Assembly: GCF_964355755.1 (NCBI RefSeq)
Contig: NC_092678.1
Span: 767,922-831,921, forward strand
Direction of reading: 5' to 3'
Length of the DNA stretch: 64,000 bases
From: Antedon mediterranea
Lineage: Eukaryota; Echinodermata; Crinoidea; Comatulida; Antedonidae
Shown here piece after piece: positions 23,501 to 35,500 of this stretch. The notes beneath the pieces were generated by a model that was not told where the DNA came from, did no database searches, and saw nothing but the letters and a program-made list of their open reading frames with translations. How positions within the stretch are numbered: position 1 is the first letter of the stretch; the number at the start of each line of letters is the position of its first letter. A program made the translations under genes and the position numbers.

Positions 23501-26500
23501 TTGAGTTGCCGAGCGATTAAGGCAGGGGCGCTGCAAACCATATCTATACAATCAGCACAGGTTCAAGTCATTCCTCGACCATTGTTCTGGTGGAAGAACA
23601 AGTCTTCTCGGATAAGGACTTAAAACTGGAGGTCCATTGTACACATCTAGCTCATGTACACTTTAAAGAACCTAGTACATCTTTCGAAAGAGTAGGAGGT
23701 TACTCTGGTGTACTGGTCCATTCAGCCCATGTAGTTGTGGATAGATGAACGAAAATGTTTTTGACCTTTCATTATTAAACTTACAACTGCCCTCTTGAGG
23801 TTGTTGAATGCCTTGTTTAAATCATTTGTGAGAGCCTGCAGTGAGACAGCGTTATATTCCTGATGATTATGATGTCTCTCTTGTCTACCAGGCCTGTCTA
23901 CTTCAGTTGAGCGATAAGTTGGTACACTGTCTGACTGTTTATCATCAGGAGGGGGTGGCAGCTTCTTCAACTTTCCACCTGAAAATAATGTTAACAAGGT
24001 TAAAGGTCAACTATGTCAGATGCCTTGCCTGACATTCAAAGCTCTAGAAGTTGTAGGTTAAAAACAGCATTTTTTTCCACAAATACTCCCAAATTTACAG
24101 AGAATTTGATACAATTATTTCAGAGTTGTTTTGCCAGAAAATCTGATTTGATATCCAGACACAACAACAAGTTTATTTAGTACAATTTATTAGTATTACA
24201 GTCAACTCTCCAAATACCAAACTTTCAGAAAACAAGAAACTTTCCCAAAAATAGACTTTTCTTGAGATTCAAATTTATTTTGATCATTAAAATCAACCGA
24301 AAGGTGTCTGGTATTGGGAGAGTTGACTGTATACTACTTTTGATCATTAAAATCAACCGAAAGGTGTCTGGTATTGGGAGAGTTGACTGTATACTACTTT
24401 ATTTTGATCATTAAAATCAACCGAAAGGTGTCTGGTATTGGGAGAGTTGCTTTTTAAGTAATAATAATACTGTTCAATTTATATAGCACAAAATGCAGGC
24501 CGCCTTTAAGCGCTGAACAATCAACAGAAAATGTAAAAAGCACAAAACTAACTAGATTTTAGATAATTATAATTCAACATACCCACTGTAGCGGCAGCGG
24601 CCACTTCAATAGCTGATTGATGGACTCTCAAACCTTGCTTTCCTATGTTGATTTGGTGTAGCTTTTCAATTATAGCATCTCTCTCGCCCTCTCTTGTATC
24701 GTCCTGACGTGTAACGGCTCTAGAGGGACCACCATCCCAACCTACCACCAAAGTTCCTGACGTCTCAAATGTGATCCATTCATTGTCAATGTAAGAGGAC
24801 CTATTAACACAAATTTGGATAATTAAAACTAAAACATTTTAAAATTGAAAGTATGGAATACACAACAAATAAGTACAAATCTCAAATTAAGTAAAGTAAT
24901 AGAGTAACAAACAGCTTTCGTTATACTTTCTGAAGTGACAATACAGGTGAAACCATATACTAAAACATAATCTATTGAAAGTATGGAAAACATGAAACCC
25001 AAATACCGAAACTTACTGAAAAGTTTTATTAAAGTCTAAAATGTCCCAAATTCATTTTTAGCATTAAAGACACATTTTGAATACCAGATTTTCCAGAAAA
25101 CCAGAAATATTAGGCCAGGCCAAAGGAGACATGACAATAACAACTGTCATTACTTTGTGAAGTGACAATAAAAGTGCATACGTACCTATAGATGTCACCT
25201 GACGTGGGTCCAAGCAGTTTGTTGCGTTTCTCCACTTTGTTTAAAAACTGTGCAAAGAAACACAGACCTTGCAGGATGTTGAGTTGACATCGCCATGGTA
25301 ACTCATCAGAGCAGATATTCCTCAATCTCTGTCTTCTCTTCATTGTACGGTAGAACTCTGGCAGAGTTCTGTCAAGAATTTCAAATGACTACAAAATATA
25401 ATCAACATAAAATAAACATCAATGCGGTGGATTAGTTAGGGAGGGACACGACATCAATGCAGCGGTGGATTAGTTAGGGAGGGACACAGAATTGTAACTT
25501 TGTAGGTGGAGTGTACTGTAAAATAACTTTGTGTTTATAAACCTTTTTTTAAAATATTTATTTCATTCTGTTGATCAAGTTGGTCAATCAAGGATAAAAA
25601 CACAGAAAAGTACAAAAACATTCACTGTGGTCCATAAATGAAACACCTTAAATAATTCCCAACAGAATTGAATAAAAAACATATAAAAATATAAAATGAA
25701 TACACCAAGAATTGATACTTAATATTATTATAAATAAAGATAATAGATAGATACCTTCAATTCTTTCTCTTCCTGGGATGCTTTGGCAGCTTCTGACATC
25801 CTCTGATTTGATCGCACAGGAACCAGCAGTTGGAACTTCTTTCTTTTCTTCCTTGGACTCTTTCCATCTGGAGATTTCAGGTGAGACTTGTTAATCTGTA
25901 AGACAAGAGATTTAAAAAATGTGTATGGGCGTCAATCAAAAGATATATAATATATAAGTGTTTGTAACTTTCCGTACAAAAAAAACAAACACTGTAATTG
26001 TATTACTGAGTTGAGGAAAATTAGGATTGGACCTTCTTTACGGAGCCATGGCAACCACATCTATAATGATCTACTCTTATACTTGGTTCTCAAGGATGTA
26101 AACACAATGTATGCGTGTTGACCAATGACAAGCGACAGTTCAAATAATCCATCGAATGTGATTGGTCAACTCACTTACATTGCGTTATGTTCTTGTGTTT
26201 TCTCTAGTGGAAACCAAGCATTAGTGTAGTGTAAGTTCTTTATCATGTACATGGGACCAATAGCTTTACATCTCATCTGAAGGATGAGGCAGTAAGAACA
26301 CATTCTATATCTACCTTTGAGAATTCAATAGCAGCAGCAGCAAATTTCTTGGGGTCATCGCCAGCTACTGTGAGGGCGCCCTGCTGTTTGGTGAGGATTA
26401 GCTTAGCTGATGAAAGATGTTCATTACGCCTAAACATATTTAACAAAAAAAAAAAAATAATAGCCATTCTTATATAGCGCATTATTATGGGAGTCTGTTT

Positions 26501-29500
26501 CCATACGTGCTTGATCCAAAAAAAGATTGTTAAAAATCAAAATATATTGCTACTTTCAAAAATTGATATTAAAATGATTATCCCTTTGTATGTATTTTTT
26601 AATGATTTTCCTAAAACATTCAAATCAAATAAAATTGGTATTATTTCAAAAATCTACATAAAAAAAACAACATAGCAGCCAGTGGTGTACAATTATTAAA
26701 AAACTTCAATTAAAAAATTTACAAGATTAAACCTTGATTTAATGATCTGAATGATTAAAATGAAAATCATTCAAATATTGATATAAAGCTCTGTCTACAC
26801 TATCAAACTTAAAGTGTGATGTGCCTATATATGGACATGATGATGTCATATCAATCCCATATTTGGGCACATCACACTTTTTTTGTTAAACTAATTTGAT
26901 AGTATAGACAAAGCTTAAGAAACATTGAAACATTGCACACAAGGCAGGGGCATATACGAAATATTATGAAACCAGAATGACATTTTCAAACATTTACCTT
27001 AGAAGCCATGTTTTAGTTTCATCGCACCATTCAGTTGCTATGTCAACTAAACCTTCACTCAACGCCTTCTGCATGACTTGAACAAAGAATTCCAAATACC
27101 GAGCACGACGCCGGAATTTAACAACTAAATTAAGACGCAAGTAGAAAGGTGTTTTGTATATAAAGACAAAGTCATTTAAGCAAACAAACGTCCACTTTAG
27201 AATAGAATAGTTTTGTTGTTTGTTTTTCTGTTAATGTTTTAACCTTGTAAGAGAAAAGCAATATTATTGTTTCACTTGTTTTGTGAATGAAATAAGTAAT
27301 CTTTTTTATCTCACTTGCCTTGTACATACATATTTTGTTTGTGTACTGCTTACCTTCTTTGTATGCATGTCTGCTTGCAAGAGTGCTTACCTTCTTTGTA
27401 TGCATGTCTGCTTGCAAGAGTGCTTACCTTCTTTGTATGCATATCTGCTTGCAAGAGTGCTTACCTTCTTTGTATGCATATCTGCTTGCAAGAGTGCTTT
27501 ACCTTCTTTGTATGCATGTCTGCTTGCAAGAGTGCTTACCTTCTTTGTATGCATATCTGCTTGCAAGAGTGCTTACCTTCTTTGTATGCATGTCTGCTTG
27601 CAAGAGTGCTTACCTTCTTTGTATGCATATCTGCTTGCAAGAGTGCTTACCTTCTTTGTATGCATGTCTGCTTGCAAGAGTGCTTACCTTCTTTGTATGC
27701 ATGTCTGCTTGCAAGAGTGCTTACCTTCTTTGTATGCATGTCTGCTTGGAAGAGTGCTTACCTTCTTTGTATGCATGTCTGCTTGGAAGAGTGCTTACCT
27801 TCTTTGTATGCATGTCTGCTTGCAAGAGTGCTTACCTTCTTTGTATGCATGTCTGCTTGGAAGAGTGCTTACCTTCTTTGTATGCATGTCTGCTTGGAAG
27901 AGTGCTTACCTTCTTTGTATGCATGTCTGCTTGGAAGAGTGCTTACCTTCTTTGTATGCATGTCTGCTTGCAAGAGTGCTTACCTTCTTTGTATGCATGT
28001 CTGCTTGGAAGAGTGCTTACCTTCTTTGTATGCATGTCTGCTTGCAAGAGTGCTTACCTTCTTTGTATGCATGTCTGCTTGGAAGAGTTGCTATGAAAGC
28101 ATGTAGAATATTTGGGTCTTCTGAACCTGTCAACTCATTCGTACTGTGAGCTGGAAAAGCAAAGTAAAGAATTAAGTAAATACTTCGATTTATTCATTTA
28201 GATGAAAACCAAAACCACATGCACAAAAATTATAGAGAATGATACGAAAAATAAACACACTTTGGCCAATAATCGCTGACATTGGAGAAGTCTTGTTAAG
28301 TATTCTATGTCACAAGATGTTCAGCATTTGTGATGATTCATTTAGATATTAAAGTCTATGACAGATAGGATAGGAAAAGAAAAAGAGACAAAACTGAAGT
28401 AAGATGGAGAGATGACCTGAGAAAATTAAGCACTGTCTACACTATCAAATTAGTGTAGACAGAGCTCTCAAGAGAGAGAAGTAAATGGAGAGCTTTGGAG
28501 GCGGAATGTTCTGATCCTGAAGAAGATGATAATTTGATAGAATTATACCTAGTTTGGATAGCTTCAGCATGTGAGCTTCCAAAGCACGAAGTTCTTCATT
28601 CTGGGGTCCTTCGACGTTGAACGTCAGTTGACCTCCTCGTCTTACTTTCTTCTTGCGGTGTGCCTGAGCTCCACCAGCATTCTCATCAGTCTCAGCAAAT
28701 TCAACAACGGTTTCCTGTGCCTTGGGTTTCTCCGATTCCTAGTCACAATTAGGACAAATTTGATTTATTAAAACAAAAAAAATAATATTATAATAATAAT
28801 TATATAGGCATATGTTGGAGACAAAAGAGAAACAATGCTATTTTTAGAATTCAAAAGCTATTTTAATTTTCTAGGATTTATTTTTTATAATTTATTTACT
28901 AGGATAAATTTTGTGAACAAACTAAAGCTTTGTCTAAAATTTATGTGACAAAAAAATTGATTTGCCCATATATGGACAAGATGATGTAATATCATTACCA
29001 TATTTAGGCATATCATTACCATATTTAGGCATCACTACTATTTGGGCACATAACAATAGTGTAAACCGAGCTTAAGTATACCTTCTCAATAGCAAGCATT
29101 TTCTTGCCACTGTCGGATATCATGTTAGCCAACGGTCTCTGCTTCCAGACACGCAACACCTTAGCCATGTGGTACGTGATGGTAGCAACCATATGGTGGA
29201 GGTTGTCACAGACAGTCTGTTGACGACGCACAAGAAGACTGGAGGGAATCTCTTGCAGCACTGCATGGCAGAATGTCACAATCTAGAAAAAGAAGAATCA
29301 TATAAAAACTGTACCTAAGAGCCCACAATATCAGCATTGGCAGGGGTTTGAGGCCGACTCACTCCTAGTTCACAATATCAGCATCGGCAGGGGTTTGAGG
29401 CCGACTCACTCCTAGTTCACAATATCAGCATCGGCAGGGGTTTGAGGCCGACTCACTCCTAGTTCACAATATCAGCATCGGCAGGGGTTCGAGGCCGACT

Positions 29501-32500
29501 CACTCCTAGTTCTGGTAGTGGAACAAGTCTTCTCAAGTAAGGACTATAAACCGTCCAGTTTAGTGTTTTGATTCAGAGTGATCAGTCTATCAGTTTGGCT
29601 AAGCTTAAAGAATTTATTTAGATGGTGATCGGGATCCTGACCAATTTTATACACAGTTTGTAGGATAACTTACCTGTATAACCGGTACAGAGGGTATCTT
29701 ATAGTGTATAATAGGTGCTAACAATCCGTAGCATAGTGAGTGCTTAACTTACCTGTATAACCGGTACAGAGGGTATCTTATAGTGTATAATAGGTGCTAA
29801 CAATCCGTAGCATAGTGAGTGCTTAACTTACCTGTATAACTGGTACAGAGGGTATCTTATAGTGTATAATAGGTGCTAATAATCCGTAGCATTGTACCAC
29901 CGCTTGCAGTGCTAGGTTTGATTCATTCAACCAACCAGCTAGCTCCAGTGCTACTAACATACGCTCACATTCCCTCATACGAAGAAGCTACAAAGTATGA
30001 AATGGAAATGTATTATGGTGGGTTTCAATAATTATTTTATCCATCCAATCAATATCACCCAACTCATCCCATCTGACGACAACTACAATAAAGCTCTGTC
30101 TACACTATCAAACTTTATATTTGACAAAAATAATGTGATGTCTTCATATATGGACATGATGTCAAATCACTACCATATTTGGGCACATCACACCTTTTTT
30201 GATAGTGTAGACAGAGTCTAAGACAAATGTGTTCGTGTGCTTTAAAAAGAAAAAGTCTTTGAAATCCTAAAATAAGAAAATTGATGGAGAGGAACAATTG
30301 TCACCGCTCTGTTCTGATCTTGCAATTTGAAGTTCTCAAATGAGAGCTTGACAGAATTGAATTCACATAAGCTCGAGTAAAAAAGTGCAAACATATTTGG
30401 AAATTACCTGTCCTTTGTAGTAAGGTCCTTCATCAGAGAGCTTGTTGCAGTAGATGGCGCCAGATCTGGTATTGACGTCAACATAGATAAAGATACTGGT
30501 AAGAAACATACGCAGTAGAACAGGTGATGCTTCACTGGCAGTCCTTGTGTTTAACCTGTAATACGATTAAAAGGAGAATTATAATAAACAAAAGTACTGA
30601 ATATATATAATGCAACATTTATTTTGTGAAGAGCACAGAGGACTTACACCTTTTCAACAACATTCTTCTCATCATGTCACCAGCAGCCAATTACAGCGCC
30701 ATTACGTCTGTCCACACAGTGGCTCAGTTGTTAACTAGTACACCAGGTTAACCCCCTACTAAAGAAAATACACTCCTTGAGAAAAGAAACAAATGGAAAA
30801 AGAATTGATAATGACTGTACCTTCTGAGAGTCAGTTCAAAGTCTTGCTGCGCACATTCATTAGTAACATCTGTTTCACATTGTTTGGGAACCGCAACAAA
30901 ATGATCCCACAATACACTTGTGGCTTGCTGAGATGTATCATAGCAACCAACTTGGTATGCAACCTAAAAAATAATATTCCAATACAGATCAAAATCAATA
31001 TACAGCAAAATTGGGGTAGTTGCATAAGCTATCACAGCACAAAGTTGTTTGTAAGTATGCACACTACCGCTATATATCGTTGTATATTATATAAATCCAA
31101 AGGCAAATTACTGAAAAAATGATATTTTTTAAAACATTTTTTTCCCCTCAACTTGTATAAAACTTTATTTCATTATTTTCTTTGTGATAATTTTTTTTTC
31201 AAAGGGTCTTACGACTACAGAATTTAAATATTTCTCTGTAAGATTGCTGCAATATATAGCAATGTAAATATATATTTCTAAATAAATGTGAATGAATGAC
31301 TTATAGTATCTGTATAGAGGAATAGCAAATCTTGATTACCTGACTAAGAAACGCCCAGCTCATTAGTATAGGCATTGTATGCGATGCCATAATTGGTTTA
31401 CTTGTATGCCCAATGCTGCCACCTATCAGCTTGCCGTCAACAGTGTATGCAGCCACAGCAAATACATACTTCTCATTGGCTACAAGTCCAGACACGCTCA
31501 GATGACAATCATAAGCTGGTACCTGGAAAGAAAGATAGATCTGTTATGTTTGATGGTTCTGCATATAGGTGTATTGTCCTCAAACTTGGTTCTCACTAGG
31601 ACGTAAGGGCAAGGAAGTTATTTGACCAATCACAAGCAATGGGTTATCCAAACTGCTCACTTGTCATTGGTCATCTCGTTTCTTTCCTTGTGGTGCGTCC
31701 TAGTTGGAAACAAGCTTTAAACTGTGCCTCTACACTTGCTAAGGATTACTGCAGAAAAACAAGATATTCTGAATTTTACATTATTGTTTAACATTACATT
31801 AAGTGTTTATTTGTCATGTTTTAAACGATATTGTTGATATCACTTACTTGCTGGCCTGTGCCTGGAATATTGTAATCACTCAGCCTCACTTTGACATTGC
31901 TTCCTGCTGATGTACAACCAAATAAGGAGTACCAACCAACCTACAAAAAAAACACACAACCAAATAAGGAGTACCAACCAACCTACAAAAAAAACACACA
32001 ACCAAATAAGGAGTACCAACCAACCTACAAAAAAACACACGTGATGAATTTGTTGTGAAAATAAAACATTTTAACTGACTGGCTTACTGTTCTTTTTTTG
32101 TCATTCAATTCATTTGTTCAAAATCTTTAAATTTTTCCTTCTGTCACAGACAAAATTATATCAATATCAATAGATGGTGTACAGCAAACATGACTACTAA
32201 TATACAACACCATGAAAAACAAATACAAATCAACACCACATGTTCAATATTATAAAATGGTTAATATTCCTTACCTTTTCTTGTGGGTTAAAGACACCTG
32301 GTTTGAATACCATTGTCCTGTCTGTCCTACACAGCAGAACTGGGGGTGGTGGAATGCTATTGTCACTTGTGTTCTTTGGTGTCGTGTTTTGCTTGTACAG
32401 TTTATACTCTTCTTCTTGGGCCTTGGTAATTAATGCCATGGCATCCTACAGCGGGGGATAAACATAAATATTGCAAGGCTTTTTTTTATTGTACACTGTG

Positions 32501-35500
32501 AGGAGAATGAGAATTCCTTTTATTAAAAAACAGATACCATATAAGAGATCATTGTGTGCTTGTATACCTCCAAGAACTGTTTGGGTGTTCCATCTGAGTG
32601 AACTTGACCTGAGTGACCTTGTTTAAAGCTCTGCAGTGACTTCTGCATTAAGAACAATGCTTTATATATGTTGTTTTTTTTACATTTTGCTTCTAGCTCC
32701 TCTATTGATTCCACATGAATATCCTCTTGCTTACTGCAGGCCTACAATGAAATTAAAACAAGTGTCATACAAGTAACAAATATTGTTATGATGCAGCAAT
32801 AAATAATATATTGTTATGTAGTTCATATATTCAGAACTACATATCAATATACTAATCAAAACCAGAGGAAAATATAATAAGTATATAATAATAAATAAGT
32901 AATATATATAGTATATGAAGCACATAATTTGCTGGTCTCCCTCACTCAAAGGCAATGTATATGTCAACTGAAACAAGAAATGAGCACGGTAACTTAATTT
33001 CCAATCCCTAGGTTACACAGAAAAGGAGGATTATAAAGAAACTACGCTCTAGTTATACGGTGTATTATAATTTAAATAAAACAATAAATATTGTACCTCT
33101 ACAGGACTCCTCTTATTAGTTGACCTCTTGAACTTTGACCGTGTAAGACTTGCTGGATCTGGTCCCATAGCAACCAGCTTGATGCAAACTCGATGATACA
33201 TGAAGAGCAGCTCCAAGTGGAGATCTCGAAGGATGTTATGGACTCCTTCAGGATTAGCATCATCTGTTGTCTTGTTGTCCTTCATCCAACTAATATCAGA
33301 GATAGACTTACCATCGGTCAGCGCGACAGCTTCTCTGGCGAGTGACATTCCTTGCAGTGCTCTTATCAAGATGCCTCTGGCCGTCACCAACTGTTCCCTT
33401 GCTCCTTGTACTAGGATAGTTGCTGTGTACAGTGAGGTACTGACGTGTATTGCTACATCAGGGCCTTCACTCACAATGCTCTTTGTGGGAGACTTGCTGG
33501 CAGCTGAAGCTGTAATATCAATTAAGAAATTGTAAAGCTCTCACTACACTATCAAACTAGTTTGACAAATATGGTAGTGATAAGCTTAAATATGGTAGTG
33601 ATATGACATCATCATATCCATATATGGGCACATCAAAATTTTTAGCCACATAAGGTTTGACAGCAATGATAGTTGATAGTAAGAAGTGTACATACTAGAC
33701 TGTTTCATTGAACCTTGAATCAGGATAGTTGTAGTGTAGAGAGATATTGCCCTTTTTAAGAATTTTACAATGTACATTGGACCAGATATTACACATAAAA
33801 CATCTTTCATACCACACAAGGGTCACTTTGTGTCAAGTTCTGCCATCAAAAGATGCTCATCCGTCATTGTCAATGTTATACTCAATGAAAATTCAAAATA
33901 TAGAATTGCTAACAGTTTTAATGTATTAAAAATACATGACAAAAGAAGCTTACTTGGAATGGCTGTGTTGTTGCCCTCTTTGCCTGGCTGTTTTCTGTCG
34001 GTTTCTTGTTTGGTATCTTGAGCCGCATTATTCTCAAGCACCAAAGCTAAGCGAATAGCAACCTCAGCCGTCACCCCTGGGTCAACGTTGTTCAAACCGC
34101 ACCAGTACATCACTTCATGTATAATGTTGAGGATGTGTACCCACTGGAATTGAACAAGTGATATATTTCACTTTACTAACCATTCATGCCAAAAGATATA
34201 GTGAACTTTCAATATGCAATGTTGATCTAGGACTTAAGCTCTGTCTACACTATCAAACTTTATGTAACAAAAAAAATGTGATGTGCCCATATATGGACAT
34301 GATGATGTCATATCACTACCATATTTGGGCACATCACATTTTTTGGGAGTCAAATTAGTTTGATAGTGTAGACAGAGCTTAACCCTTCATTTCAGAAGAC
34401 TGAGACATGGACCATACTAATGTATGTTATGTATATAAGTTACTCACCTTGCCAGGTTGATCCATCCTTTGCAGGTACTTTCCACTATCTGTTGCTCCTG
34501 TCTGGAACTTCTGAAACACTGCCTTACACTTTGACCATAAAAACAGTGTAGCATCAACCATCATATCACGGTCAATGCTTTCCTATAAAAAAACAATGTA
34601 TATTGGTAGATAAAGATTTTTGCATTAGGTTCACGATCGTGTGACTCAATTACACATTAAACCGTCTGACAGCCTAGCTACTAAGTTAGTGCTGATGAAG
34701 AATCCTCGGATGAGGTTCGAAAATGTCCCAGGTATGTGAAATTTTGCTTGATTGCGAGATTTAGTTTAAGTTATCTTATAATAAGATAATTTGATTTTGA
34801 TTTGAGTTTAGTTTAGTTTTGATGGGTAAGTTTAGGCGGTGTGTGCCTTTTTAACCCCATTTCCACAACGAATCCAGTCGGATTTAAAATGTGTTGGTGG
34901 AGAACATGGTTGTGTGAAATCAAGTCAGACTTACAGCCATTGTATCTTGAATACAGGAGTACAGGACCTCAGCCAGCTGCACCATCTCATCACTTGTAGA
35001 AACTGTACGATGGGACACTATTGTTAAATAAACAAACTAATATAACATACTTTACTATGCATAACCACAACAAATAAATATAAACAATTTAACAATAAAC
35101 AATCACAACTGTTAAAATAGAGTTACTACGTTATACATGAAATGATGGCGCTACCAACAATAAAGTGTCATGTGACAGCATTGTGACAGCATTGTGTCAC
35201 CACTCCTGAATAACACGAGTTTACATAATCTTTTTTTAATTCTTTCATTCTTTGTATTGGATCATTCAAAAGAAAATGATAAGAATAAAGCTCTATTAAA
35301 TGATAAGAGTAAAGCTCTATTAAATGATAAGAGTAAAGCTCTATTAAATGATAAGAGTAAAGCTCTATTAAATGATAAGAGTAAAGCTCTATTAAATGAA
35401 AAGAGTAAAGCTCTATTAAATGATAAGAGTAAAGCTCTATTAAATGATAAGAGTAAAGCTCTATTAAATGATAAGAGTAAAGCTCTATTAAATGATAAGA

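Larger units (their letters stand above)
23244..28738 (-). other. CFAP54: CFAP54 exons 25-33 (residues 1263-1763)
   Basis: Exons: 28738-28549, 28150-28058, 27124-26998, 26429-26315, 25895-25755, 25388-25186, 24800-24583, 23978-23785, 23465-23244. Contains a basic stretch KSPRKKRKKFQLLVPVR (near residue 1450), LPWRCQLNILQGLCFFAQFL and HRGQHWTLLQNAARAMWNCG. Exon 26 ends inside the first copy of a 37-bp minisatellite; its frame joins exon 27 (VVKFRRRARYLEFFVQVMQK) only if the first donor at 28057 is used. Confidence 0.92.
29082..32741 (-). other. CFAP54: CFAP54 exons 17-24 (residues 840-1262), FN3-like segment
   Basis: Exons: 32741-32568, 32445-32275, 31940-31848, 31522-31340, 30963-30821, 30555-30408, 29987-29832, 29282-29082. 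Exons 18-20 read like a fibronectin type III fold: VGWYSLFGC...VKVRLSDYNIPGTGQ, then LSVSGLVANEKYVFAVAAY and GGSIGHTSKPI. The YVFAV-AY strand pattern is the usual FN3 signature. The acceptor of exon 19 and the donor of exon 23 are both tandemly triplicated; I used the copies adjacent to the exon bodies, the only ones that keep an open frame. Confidence 0.92.

Noticed and set aside
27283-28149. Plus-strand frames of 258-288 codons (Cys-rich LLCMHVCLQECLPS repeats)
   Set aside because: All three plus frames are open because the 37-bp unit has no stop words on that strand. The sequence is antisense to an exon-intron junction repeat.
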